Under the pieces are notes generated by a model. It searched no databases and was not told the DNA's origin. It saw nothing but the letters and a program-made list of their open reading frames with translations. A stretch of 64,000 bases of DNA from Taiwanofungus camphoratus (lineage: Eukaryota; Basidiomycota; Agaricomycetes; Polyporales; Taiwanofungaceae), in the NCBI GenBank assembly GCA_003999685.1, contig CP021220.1, positions 3,224,001-3,288,000 on the forward strand, given 5' to 3'. The translations under genes were made by a program, and so were the position numbers. Below are positions 33,901-45,609 of this stretch, one piece after another; within the stretch, counting starts at the first letter, position 1, and every line of letters starts with the position of its first letter.

Positions 33901-36287
33901 TTAATGGCTGTACGGAATGCTGATATTTTGGACGAGAGCAGCCTGTGGCACATCTGTAGCTGCTGTGTGGCATGTGGCATTCGAAGTCATAAGTACCAAC
34001 TTGAAGTGTTCGCCCACTGTACCCATTTCCCCATGTACGAATTTAGTGGGAACCTCGCTAAGAAATTGGGGGCCGGAAGATCTAATATGCACTATGCCCC
34101 AGAGCTTGTCGATCAAATGTCTGTGGGGAGCAAGTACAAGCTGAGGCAAGGTGCCTTGCTCTTCTCCTGTCTGGTGTATCCTGATGCCAAGGCTTGAATC
34201 CACGTCGTAATGACTAGTCGCGCTTACAACATGCATCCTTGACGCGGAAAATGTTTGCGTTAGTAGATCTGAGTAATGGGCCACAAAGTCAGTACGTGAG
34301 CGGTTGTTAATAATCTCATAGAGAATAACAACAGACCATGGATCCGCAACCGATCGTTCTTGAAATCTAAGCACTGTATTTACTTCTAATGTAATTGCAC
34401 CCTCAGAAGGAGAATTTGCTTCTTCCCTCAGGTGGTTACGGACATTCAAACTAATGGTAAAGCGTTCAGGACTCTGGAAAGTGGACCACATACGAAGACA
34501 TCGACATACACGGCTAGCAAGGAGTTAACATATACTGAAGAGTAATTGAACAAGTGAGCAATCCACGTCGAGAACATTGAGGCAATGTAATTGCCCACCT
34601 TTGCTCCCTGGGAAGTGGAAGACCATCCATATCAAGGCGTCTTTCTTCAGCGTGGAAATATACTAATTGCGGAGAACATCTTCAGGACACGTCGAACCCA
34701 AGCGGCCAACAACTGACTGTCAATAAATGGAGACTCTGTATTAGACTGTCATGGATCTGTTAGCATGTTTGTCTAGAGTCACATCAAGCCAGACAATGAA
34801 TGCTCACGCAGTGAATACTCCCCGATGAATGGCCATGACCATCAACGTCGAAATCAGGGTCTCAGTACTGTGAGAAGCGTTATCAGGAACTGGATGGATC
34901 CCGTCTATAGTGCCAGATAAGTCCGCACCGCCTGAATCCAGTGCTCTTCCCCCGCAAGACCAGACATAACGAGACTGCGATGTATACGTCTGCTATGACG
35001 GCTGTAAGTGTCTGCACCGTAACTATCGCCTACAATGTAAAATGTGTCAGACGGCGCCGGATTGCAAACACATGCAAAGTTCTCCGTACCGTGACATTTG
35101 ATAATACGGCCATGAGAAGTAGATTTGATCTAATAACGGAGAGGATATATGAACATGAATCTAGCAGTGTGGCAGTGTGTACTTACTGCGCTTTGTAAAT
35201 AACTCCTAGATGTAAGAGGCAGAAGAATGTGAAACTTTTCAACCCGAACTCGAACATCACACGAACCTATACAAGCTCCTTCATAGTCGGAATAGTCAGT
35301 CTATAATACGTAGCAACAGATTGCAAGAACGGTTAATACCAAACGACAACAATGCCAACACTACCTGTGGGCTAGATGAGATCACACTCCCGAGTTTGAC
35401 TGACTGTGCATACTGCCAAGGCTGTTAGCGGGATTTGAAATCGCTCATGGTCCATCTGGCCAAATACTTTTGCTCTAGTAAGATCAGAGTAGACCTGCCA
35501 ATCGTATAACTCACGTTTCCATATGACTTGAACGAAGTAACTGCGAACGAACACTGTCAGTGATGCATGTGACCATAGCTGGGGGATACGCGAGGACAAT
35601 TGCACAATGAGGATCGTCAATGCCTTCTCACATATTTAGACTTCGAATCGGAATACGGAGCGACGGTGCTCACCGCTAAAAAATACTCGGCCTAATAAAA
35701 AGAAAGTCAGCGAGAGACACTCACGAAACGGGTTTTTTCTTACAAGAAACGTTCTATTGATGTGTGTCGTATAAGCATCGAATACAATGTGCAGAAAAAA
35801 CTCAAGGCTGCATACTTTGTGAACAAAGATAACGCGTGGGGTTGCGCGTGATTTTGGACCAACATATACCATGCAACCTGATCGACTGTTGATTTGCGAA
35901 AGAATTAGGTTACATGGAAACTCAACCTGTATATCCAAAATCGTCCGTGCTGTATCAAGAAGGCTGAATTGAAATCAGACCGACAGCGACTTTCTGACGT
36001 GTAATGGAGTTTCCTAACCACGTAAAAGCCACCTAGACCACAAGTTATATGGATGACATAATTGGGACAGGGAAACCAGAACACACCAGACTTTTGAGGA
36101 GCATCTTATCATCAGGATAATGTCGAATATAGAAGAGTGTTTGAGCTATCCCGCAGCCATAGAGACTACAAGTGATGTTCGTCAAGGAGTATTGGCGCGT
36201 ACACGAGAAAGTTTACATGACAGCAAACAGCACACCAAGGGACAGGCAGCCTACAGTTTCGCCCAGATGCAGATCTGTCCCGGTCAT
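33901..36287 (-). CDS. DUF6534 seven-helix membrane protein, copy A
   Basis: Multi-exon minus-strand gene. It starts MTGTDLHLGETVGCLSLGVL then FAVM, an intron, then LYGCGIAQTLFYIRHYPDDK, the N-terminal DUF6534 signature. Middle exons give TVFVRSYFVQVIWK and RFQIPLTALAV, then LTAVIADVYIAVSLCLVLRG and KSTGFRR, then STETLISTLMVMAIHRGVFT and finally KKDALIWMVFHFPGSK joined to VYVNSLLASR. That order (short first helix, QTxxY motif, central helices, TGF motif, terminal YxNSLL) is the family pattern common in mushrooms; the biological role is unknown. A soluble tail of about 170 residues follows (TISLNVRNHLREEANSPSEG onward). Paralogous to copy B, 1.5 kb upstream on the same strand. Several exon ends are unclear, so some decay cannot be excluded. 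Confidence 0.72.
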
Positions 36288-37748
36288 CACTCAAGGAGAT
36301 CACAAAGAGACAGTGCGCTCCTGACCCGCGTCGACAGTTGTTATCTACCTTGATGTGCGCTAGTTAGACGATGTTTGTGCATTGGTCGCTCCGGGTTCGA
36401 TGACCTACGCGTCAATTCGGTGTTCTGCCAACGTAATATTGCAGCCAGCACGTAACTCTCGTGCATAAATAGCAGAGCGTCCGGAGCTTGAGCGATACGT
36501 TCCTTTTCTGCCAACCGGAGAACCCGCTCGTCCTTGACGGGAGCAGCGCAATTGGAAACTGGTGATGACGCACGTCACTCGAAGCAGCCGCATATTCACA
36601 ATCGAAATCCCCGATGAATTGTGTCATAGACAATGTTACTGATACGTTGAACATAAATGGACGTTGAATTAACAATGTCACTTAAGGGGTCAGAGAATGA
36701 GGATGAAGTTACTCCAGGCCCGTCTTTAGCGAGCATTACAGAGCCATTATTGGAAGCGTCACAGCGATTGCTGTACACCGGCTAATGCGCACCTACGGAT
36801 TTGTCAGAGATATATCGGACTTCGCACCGACTAGACGCTTGTCATTGACGATCATCGCAATAGTATCGGGATTGAGGCCTGGGCTCGGACCATCCGATGT
36901 TGTTTGCGACTACCGCAACTGTCAAGATCAAATACAAGACGCACGGCCCAATTCACCGGTCTGAGTCCCTATAAGCGACCCCATGACACAGAATTTAGCG
37001 CTCGGCAGGAAAGGCGCATGACCTTGATGATACATAGTACAGTCAACTCCCTCTTAACCCATATTCCCTCGGTGGAAGCTACGAGCTATGGGTTATCAGG
37101 GAGTATGGGTTATGGGGAGGACTATTACACCCCAAAAAGCAGTTTGGTGGATCGGAAAAGCTATGGGTTTAGAGGGAGTATGGGTTTTGAGAGGTATGGG
37201 TTAAGAGGGAGTTGACTGTATATCGTGAGCGAATGTTGGGTAGAAAGAAAAGATGAGCATGCCTTGACCTTGATCTATTGTAACAAATAATCCGTATGAT
37301 GGCAGAGATGAGCTTGTAGCATGTGCATCCAGTAAGGCTGAATGTGACAGAGGAGGCCGAGATTCACGTGATGCCTCCTATCTTCTCAACATGAGTGAAT
37401 GGCGTTTTTGTCTAGTCATGCGAATAGTTGTTGTATTAGGCAAGTCTTGCGCCCTCTCCAGCCTACCGAGCCAGGACATGGAGAGATAAACACTACGGAT
37501 GCTATTCTGCCATTGAACGTTTCAGCCCACAGGGGTGTGGGCCTTGATGAGGATTATCGCGACGAAGAAGCTAGCAGGCCGACGATGGTATTTGCCGATG
37601 TGCATGAGTAGCCGTTATTCGTTGGCGCAAACCTTGCCCACAAGCCCCTCGCCTTTTTTCTAGCTATACAAGAAGTAGGAGCAATCTTGGACACATCTGT
37701 ATGATGTTAATTAAGAATAAGGGTACAGTGAGTGTTTCAACGAAGAAA
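36288..37748. other. Intergenic between the two DUF6534 genes
   Basis: Contains the MITE at 37040-37218 and otherwise only short frames without domains. It includes the promoter of copy A and the 3' flank of copy B. Confidence 0.45.
37038..37220. mobile_element. MITE with perfect terminal inverted repeats, pogo/mariner type
   Basis: Perfect inverted repeats at 37038-37063 and 37195-37220. Counting the outer TA as target duplication (37038-37039 and 37219-37220), the element is 179 bases with ends beginning CAGTCAACTCCCTCTTAACC. TA duplication and a CAGT start are characteristic of pogo/Tc1-mariner elements. The interior repeats the words AGCTATGGGTT and GGGAGTATGGGTT. No coding capacity, so it is non-autonomous. 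Confidence 0.8.
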
Positions 37749-39858
37749 CTAGGGTTCCTTTACGCCATCCTCTGCTTCCTCTTGTACTGTTTCGGTCATG
37801 ACCATGACACGTACCTGCGAATTGGACGGAATATGACGTCCTCTAATAAAGAAAGGTTTGCGGATATTCATGAGTGATCTTGAACAACTCCAGCCACGAT
37901 TGTCCACATACCGCGTCGGCACTTTTTGGGACTGTTGCGATCGCAAATGGAATCGCATACTCAAAGTCTGATAATCGATCTCGTCCGTGTCCGACGAATA
38001 CCTTCCTTCCTCTGCGATATAATGGCGCACGTTCAAGCTATAGCGCGAGACAGTGAGGATGGGAGCATAATGAACTGAATGGCTCTTACACCGCGAATAG
38101 AGAATTCACATATACTGGTAAATATCAGTATTTGTTGTTCAAGCGGAACAATGGCTTACTTTTGCTTCCCGGAAAGTGGAAAATCATCCAGACCAAGGAG
38201 GAATCGTGTTTGAAGGTCGAGATGTACTGAACAGAGATGTTCCTCGGAGCGTGCCAAACACAAGTACCTGACAACTCACCGTCGAGAAGTGAAGAAGCTG
38301 CGCGAGGCTACGTCCACGTGTAAAATTATGACCCGGAGACGAATAGACGAAATCAGTAGGTACTTACCCGGTGAATATCCCGCGGTTGACGGCGAATATT
38401 ATCAACGTCGAGATCATAGCTTCAGTGCTGGCGATCAAGAGTCCAGTCTCTCATTCTTTCTTTTGCTCCCGTTCCGGTAAACTTACCGTGTGTAACCAGT
38501 CCTCTTCCCATGCAAAATGAGACATAACGATAGCGTGATGTAGGCATCGGTGACGAACGCTGTCACCGTCTGGATCGAAGCTGGGACCTGTAGTCAAGTG
38601 AGGCATGCAGCATTGCCAATATGATCCTGATATGAAAGATCATGTACCGTGACATTATGCAAGAGAGTTGAGAGGAAGAGATTGAGGTTCCTGATTTTTG
38701 CATGAGAGGGCGCCCGACATCGTATGGTAATATCGTGATTCCGACTTACGCTCTGTAAATAGCGCCTGAAGTCAGACAGAGGTTAGTGTCAATATGCCAG
38801 GTTCGCCAGTCAAAGGGGAAGCTGTACAAACCAACGCCGGTCCCTGGTATACAAGAAATGTCAACGCATGAAAGTAACACGTCCGATGATCCGTACGCAC
38901 AGAACGAGAGCATTGCCAGGAACATCTTCAGAATACGTTAGCTAGGGGCATCGCTTTCGGTTTATAATGCGTACCGCAGCAGACGTGAATATAATTTTCA
39001 GCCACGTCTGGCCCAACTGGCCCAGGACTTACCCGTCAACACAATCAGCAGGTTGCAACCAACCAACTATGAATCGACTTACGTCCCCAGATAGTCCGTA
39101 TGAAGTAACTGCGATCAGATGTCATGAATTTTAGAAGTAATCACAAGCAAAGATGGCCATACATTTGTACAACGAGGACTGTGAACGCCTGGAATACATT
39201 ACAACGACTCTGCTGTATGGATTTCCCGCCACGTATCACTCACCGCAATGATGAATTCGGCCTGGGGAGGTATCAAAACTAGCCGAGGGGACGTCTCAAG
39301 AAAACACTTGCAATAAATGTACTTTCGAATCCATGTCAAGGTGAGCATTGGCGCCTTGCGAACAGGAGGGAAATGGACATACTTAGGGAGATACAACAGC
39401 TGGGAGACATTCGCGTGGTTCTGGACAAGGTACAGCCATGCAATCTGTTACACCTTGTCAAATCAATGGACCTTCTGCTAACCAGGATACCTACCTGCAC
39501 ATCCAGGATCGTCCTTGTAGTATCAAGAGCGCTGGAGATCAGTCAGATGCTGTAGGATTCCGTTGCGCGAAACCCCTCACGAACCACAACAAAGCGACCT
39601 GCTAAGCGTGATAAATAACTGGTAATATTTAACGACGAGGACACCGTCACATACGAGGCCTTTCAAGTAAAGTGGGTCCTTGGGATAATGCAGAACATAA
39701 TATATCGTCTGGGCACAACCGCAGCCATAGAGCCTGCACGGACAGATATCAGTTGCATCACGTGAAGCCTTTCTGTGATGGGCGTACATAACAGCGAATA
39801 TTACCCCTATGAAAAGGCAGCCCACAGTGCTATTCAGATGAAGGTTCGGGCCCGTCAT
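37749..39858 (-). CDS. DUF6534 seven-helix membrane protein, copy B
   Basis: Tandem paralogue of copy A. It starts MTGPNLHLNSTVGCLFIGVI then FAVM, an intron, then YGCGCAQTIYYVLHYPKDPL with YLKGLVCDGVLV. Further exons on the same strand include AFTVLVVQMYGHLCL, TAFVTDAYITLSLCLILHGK with RTGYTR, then STEAMISTLIIFAVNRGIFT, then HDSSLVWMIFHFPGSK joined to VYVNSLF, and a soluble tail LNVRHYIAEEGRYSSDTDEI ending EEAEDGVKEP. Residue similarity to copy A is strong in the first exon and in the WMxFHFPGSK block, and introns fall at the same places, so the pair arose by tandem duplication. The tail differs from that of copy A in length and sequence. The function of the family is unknown. Confidence 0.72.
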
Positions 39859-42349
39859 CGCGAAGGCGGACTAGCCAACGACGCCCGCAAAAGCCGGGGG
39901 GATTTCTGTGAGGAAGACACGGACAAGATGCATATAACGGGCGGTCACCGCGGCCGCCCAGGCCTGAGACTTGTTGCGCGCTCTGCCAGTCAGCAGGAAC
40001 GCTTCATGGAGGTAAAATGATTGCGGCTGGCGCTGATGATCCCAAGCCGGCAATCATGAAACGGGACGGGCGTCGAGAGCATGATGCGCGTGCATATAAG
40101 CTCTCGACGAACCCGGGCCGCGGTCGTCAACGGGCATGATGGCGATGTGGAGCCTTCTTCTTCCATGCCTCCAGGCCTCACGGTGTGAAGCGTTCAGGAA
40201 GCGTCAAACTGCTCGTGTAAATGTACACATACACACACATATAAGCTTTACCGACCCGAAGTCAGAGCGGGGTGTGCACGAGTGTGCTACGTATGTGCTG
40301 AAGTGCAATCGGACGCTACTGTCTTGCATATAATGTTACTGAGGCAAAGCCAATGTCACTTGGGCCTTTGAAAGGCGAGCAAAGGGCGTGTACAAAGTGC
40401 AATACATGATCGATATCACACAGGCGCGTAGCTCCGAATTAATCCGGGACCTTCGCAAAGCGCTTCTGCCATCGTCGCATTGCAAGAATTACATAATCCC
40501 GCCGTGCTGATGTCACGATCGTGCAGCATCAGCTTGCACCGTGCACAACTTTGTCTCTGAGATCCGAGAGCCTCTGGCAGCCATACAGTTTTCACCGGAC
40601 AATAAACAGGTGCATGGCAAACCTCTGGCCGTGCTTGTTCTCAAAGATGTGAAGATGGTGAGAAACGGAACACGGAAATTGCAGCTCTTTTTGAGGGACT
40701 AAGCGCTGAGTGCCGTAAAGACGATAAGACTAACGTGGGCATCTCACGAGGAAACTCCCACCGATAGTAACTGGGTTGGAGGTGCAGGAAACCGTCCGTC
40801 CCGCTGACCAGCCATATCATAGCTACCAGACCGCGATACCTTGCTTCGCGGATTCGCAGCCTGACACACTGGCTGGGAACTCAAGCCATTTCTCGTAGTT
40901 CGACGTCCAGTTCGTTGTAGCTACGCTAGTGCCTTCCTGACAACAGGCAAGACGCTTGCCAATCACTCGTTTTTACGGCAATACGAGACTGCGCAGGCAA
41001 AACCTCTGCAGATTCGCCGCCGATGCGCAGATGAGGACGCCGGGCACCTGACCGTACCTATTCATGAATGTGTAACTACTTGGCCGCGATTCGCTGCAGC
41101 GAGTTAGGTCCAGGTCGCGAAGACGTACCTCTCAGCGACAGGGCGCGAGTGGACGTGTCAATTGTCAACCTCCCGTCATGACAGCCCGAACTGTGGCTGC
41201 AGGCCCACTCGATAGCACTGCCTCTGCAAGATCTCTGTCATGGCCGTTCCGCCGAGATCAGTAACTGCCATGTCCACGCACGCACCGTTACCCAATACAG
41301 AGGCGGTTCTGCGAGATCGTTGCAGCCACACGTATGAAGAGGTCGAGGGTTCAGCAAGGCGCTGCAGGCTGCAGCTGATATTAGACTTCTTTAGGACCTT
41401 GCCGGGATTCTGTGCGGCGTTCAAGATAAGCAGTTCGCCAGCAAGTGCAGTATTTTTGTATTCCTATTTGCATCTGAAGCTGTTCCGTCATTTACAGTTC
41501 AGTACTAGGCACGTGAAGCGGGTACCTGCACGGTTCCTGCAGCTTTCCGATGCGCGTTGCGCGGCCATCTATAGGAGCTGCTGATCTCTGGTCAATCGCG
41601 TCTGACTGCTACAACCTTCACTGCATCAATTGTCACCTCATAGACATGAGACGTCGGCGAAAACGTCATAGGTTCCCTTGTGGGTCTCGCCACCTCGACC
41701 CGTCGAACATCGCGGCGATACAGGTGAGTTCGCGGGGGCAGAACGAACACTGAGGTATTTGCGCCGCCACAGAGAGAATTGAGTTTGATGCAATCTAGCA
41801 GCGGAGGCACCAGAAGCGTTTGCTAGGTCGCTTGTGCGGCAGACACTGCTAGATGTGACTGGAGTTCGTTGAGATCTGCTGCCATGATACGGATGAGGAA
41901 AGTTGCCGGCGCTTGATGGCGCCCTTTTCTGCTAGATGACCGAGAGCGGCTTTCCAATGCTTCAAACTTTGTCCAAGGCTTCTTTTGCGCCACTGCGACT
42001 GGTAGAGGAAAGGTCATGGAAATATGTACATGCAGGCCCGTACGTCTGGAGGGCGCGGTGAGGCCAGCTTCCGCTACACTCATTCATCATTGGGCCCTCA
42101 TGTTGGCGTGCGAGTGGCTGCACTTATGGATGGCACCGTGAAGGGAGCTTGCCCATCGTTTCCGTCGAGCGGCGGCGCGTGCAACGTATCGTACTGTACA
42201 GTCACGGGATGAGCGCTCGCTGTGAGTAAAGATAGACTCCACAACGAACGTGCAGTTGGCTTCCTGGCTTCCTCCGCTGCTGCCCGTGACGCCTGGCCCA
42301 TGATGTAGCGTGGACTTACTCGCTGCGCACAATAATAGCACAAAGCCTA

Positions 42350-42413
42350 TCACCACAGCTATTCTTCACCATAGCTATTCTTCACCACAGCTATTCTTCA
42401 CCACAGCTATTCT
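42350..42413. repeat. Tandem repeat, 4 x 16 bases
   Basis: The unit TCACCACAGCTATTCT occurs four times head to tail (42350, 42366, 42382, 42398) with a single C-to-T change in the second unit. It lies 630 bases upstream of the DUF89 gene. Confidence 0.9.
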
Positions 42414-42914
42414 CGTCGACGCGCGAACAGACAACGCCTTTTTCGAGCGGCGGCATGTCCCCGCGGGCATCGGCGAGCACGTTGGCGCGGACGACTGCGC
42501 GTACTCCATTGCCGCGCGAAGAAAACTCGAGCAAAAGCATAGAAATGGCAAGCGGAAAGTGGGGGAGTGATATTGGGCTGATAAGTCGTCGCCTGCGGCC
42601 ACAGTCGAAGACGGGGACTTTAAATTTGGCTGTCAGCACAGATCAAGGTCGACTGACCGGTCAACCATCGATCGCCGCTACGAGCGCGCTCGTGTCTTTT
42701 GCCCGAATAGGCAACGGCGGGCGGGCGAGCTCCGGCCGGGTGCGATAACGGCGGTCGGTGTGACGTCACTGCGCTCGAAAGCACTGCACATCTCCCCAAT
42801 TTGGCAGGTACCCAACGGCCTCCACCTCTTCGCGGTCACTCCGCTGGTATCACCGCTTCTTGTTTTCAACGTCCACCGTCTCCCTTACATATAAGAATGT
42901 ACGTGTCTTTTGTT

Positions 42915-43010
42915 CTGCCCCCTCCCGTGGGTCCATTGCCCTCTCACCCCTTCCACCCCTTCCTTCCTTCCTCCCTTTGCCCAACGTTGACCATACCCCC
43001 TACTCACCCC
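42915..43010 (+). promoter_or_regulatory. Pyrimidine-rich tract upstream of the DUF89 gene
   Basis: Nearly all C and T, with CCTTCC-type repeats, ending about 30 bases before the ATG at 43040. Such CT tracts mark transcription starts in many fungal housekeeping genes; here that is inference. Confidence 0.45.
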
Positions 43011-43039
43011 ACACCCCCACACTCACGAACACGGGCGAA

Positions 43040-45313
43040 ATGACTGACTACTTTCCTCCCACCCCTCCCGCCGATACAGCCCTTGACGAAGCCTGGGGAA
43101 CGATGAGCAACAGCCCTGTCGTCGTACCAAATGGCGCCGCGCCGCCCACAAATAAACCCTTACAGACAAAGGACGTGCCCGGCAGGGTACAGCTAACGTT
43201 GTCGCATCTGCCCAGCAAAAAGGACATCAAAGTAACCGGTCCGAGGTCGCCTTCGTCGGTGTGTGTTTTTCCTGTCTTTGTTCTCCCTTGCTGCGCTCTC
43301 CCCCTATGTTCGCGCTGCAGTCGCAGTTAATCACTATCATTCTGCCACAGGTCGACCCCAACAACCCGCCATGGCCAGCGTTCCGCGGCTATCACACGTG
43401 AGTGCATCACTGCATCGTCCTCACACCCGTTATTGCTCACGCCGCGCTCAGCTACTCGTTCGCATACGCGACGATGGGGCACCGACTGCCCACGATTCTC
43501 GGCAAGGCCATTGATGATGTCATCGAGACACTCAACCAGGAGTCCGAGGAGGACCGCGTCGTCGACCTCGTCGAGTGCATCAAGCGCATGGACGCCCTCA
43601 AGGACGACCTCCAGTCACACGCAAAGCTGCGTCCCATCATCGACGACGGCGAGGCAGATGTCGCCCTCTGGAACAAGGAAATCGCAAAGTACTTTCAGGG
43701 TGAGTAGAGCGTGTGGGTCTCCAGAACGACACGACGCGCTGTCCGAATATGGCAGTCCAGTTGCCTATTTGGGCGGTGTGGCGTCGCCTCGAACGGGCCA
43801 GGAGAATCGTGACGGAGGAATGATGTGTGTTGTGGAGGTGGCTGATATTTACGTTCGCAGGGAAGGACTTTATGAACGCGCCGTGGCTATTTGCCGAGGC
43901 CTACAAGTACCGCCGTCTGCGCGAATGCTTCAGCGTCAGCAAGTGCTGGCAGCAGTATGATGTCTTCTTCAGACAAAAGGTGCGCATATATTCGCTATTT
44001 TCTGTTTAGTAGATCTTCATGCGTTCGAACTGCAGTGCGATACCTTCTCTCGCTCAAGTGATGCCGTCTTCGAGCTGTCGACCCGCTTTGTCGAGCCGTT
44101 CAAGCACAAGGAGGACATGTCAGACGCAGGACGGCTCGAGGCCGAGCGGCTCATGTTCTTGGAGCTCACGCAAAGTAGATGCACCTTTCTTATCATCACG
44201 TCTCGACCACGCACTGACGTCCCCTTCTCAGTCTGCTTGTGGGGCAACTCGACAGACCTGTCGCTCCTGATCAACATGACCGAGGAGCAGATCAAGTCGC
44301 TGCAGTCGACGGGCGGCGAGAGCCTCGCTGCAACAGAGAAGAATATTCTTGGAAACGACATGGCTCGCCTGTGGGAGATCGTGCGCGACCTGAAGGGCCA
44401 CACCGGCGGCCGGATCGATTTTGTGCTCGACAACGCTGGGTTCGAGCTCTACTGCGACTGCGTGTACGGTAAGTCCAGGGCGTGCATGTAGAGAATCTAG
44501 GGTGCTGATGCGTTGTTGTGATGCACAGCGGACTTCCTGATCCAGAGCGGCCTCGCGAACGAGGTGCGCTTCCACGGGAAGCGCTACCCGTGGTTCGTTT
44601 CGGACGTGACGAAGAAGGACTGGAACTGGCTGCTCAACTCGATGGTGTACGGCCACCTCTTCTCGAAGGCGACCGACGAGGAGATTGAGAGTCTGCGCCG
44701 GCTCGGGCTGCGGTGGAAGGTAAGGGAATTCTGTTTCATACGTGTGACGTACAAGCTGATGGTGTGCATGTGTGGACGTTGTAGCAATATGAGAAAGAAG
44801 GCAAATGGGTGTACGAGCAGCACCCGTTCTGGTGTACAGGGTACACTTACTGGGACCTGCACAATGAGGCGCCGGATTTGTTCTTGCACCTCTCGCACTC
44901 GGACCTCGTCCTCTTCAAGGGTGACCTCAACCACCGCAAGGTTCGTGCCTATTCTCGCCTTGCTGTGGATCTCTTGCTTTAATCTACGGTGCTCCGTACA
45001 GCTGACGTACGACTGCGCCGCACCGCCGTCGACCGACTTCGAGGTCGCTATTGGCCCGATGGCCTCAGCGGCGGGTTCCCCGAGGATCTGCAGCTTGCGC
45101 ACGATCAAGAGTGATGTCGTCGTCGGCCTGGGCAAGGACGGCGACGAGCTGGCGGAACGCCTCGATAAGGAGGAGCCCGGGTGGAAGATCAGCGGAAAAT
45201 ATGTAAGCATACGTTAAGCAAGCTGAGGGATCACTGCTGATGCCGTACTTTGCAACCAGGCTGTCGTCCTTCTGTCCGACGGCCGTCCCGGGGAAAAGGT
45301 GCGTTTCGCGTGA
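43040..45313 (+). CDS. DUF89 / ARMT1-type damage-control phosphatase
   Basis: Metal-dependent phosphatase family (yeast YMR027W, human ARMT1) that hydrolyses phospho-sugars such as fructose-1-phosphate. It starts MTDYFPPTPPADTALDEAWG. Later exons give PPWPAFRGYHTYSFAYATMG, HRLPTILGKAIDDVIETLNQ, FMNAPWLFAEAYKYRRLREC, LWGNSTDLSLL, FVLDNAGFELYCDCVYADFL with the Asp-Asn pair that binds metal, KRYPWFVSDVTKKDWNWLLN with a further acidic metal ligand, FWCTGYTYWDL and VLFKGDLNHRKLTYD with the active-site Lys and Asp. The end is VVLLSDGRPGEKVRFA. About 490 residues, complete, ten or so short introns. The start lies just after the CT-rich tract. It converges with UTP13, 296 bases apart. Confidence 0.93.
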
Positions 45314-45609
45314 GGGGGATAAAGGAGCAGATCGCTGTCGTCAAGAAGAATATGTACGTTGTAGGAACAAAATGCATCTGATCGACCCGGACGTTATTAG
45401 CATTGCCTCTAATTCCTGCTTCTCTTCTCTTCGATGTGTATCCATGATCACCTCTTCTCTGTATCATGTACTCAATCGACTCTTTTTCACGCACAGCTTT
45501 AACACATGTATACATATCAGATAGAGCATTGAATGGCACAGATTTTTAACCTGGATCGTATGACATACTATCCATCGCGGGATAGGGTGACTGCTTGAAA
45601 ACAAGGTCC

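Larger units (their letters stand above)
39859..43039. other. Long intergenic stretch, 3.2 kb
   Basis: GC-rich with many short overlapping frames on both strands and none with a recognised domain. It holds TATA-like words near 40095 and 40235, a four-unit tandem repeat at 42350-42413, and at its right end a pyrimidine-rich promoter tract (about 42915-43010). Confidence 0.45.

Noticed and set aside
37084-37094. The word AGCTATGGGT occurs both in the MITE and in the duplicated target of the retroposon at 4659
   Set aside because: Only ten bases are shared and the flanks differ, so a common origin cannot be supported.
40136-40333. Small plus frame after a TATA-like word near 40095, candidate small secreted protein
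   Set aside because: The N-terminus MMAMWSLLLPCLQ is only weakly signal-like and the remainder looks random.
41240-41584. 114-codon plus frame in the 40-43 kb gap
   Set aside because: No domain; other frames of equal length overlap it on the other strand.
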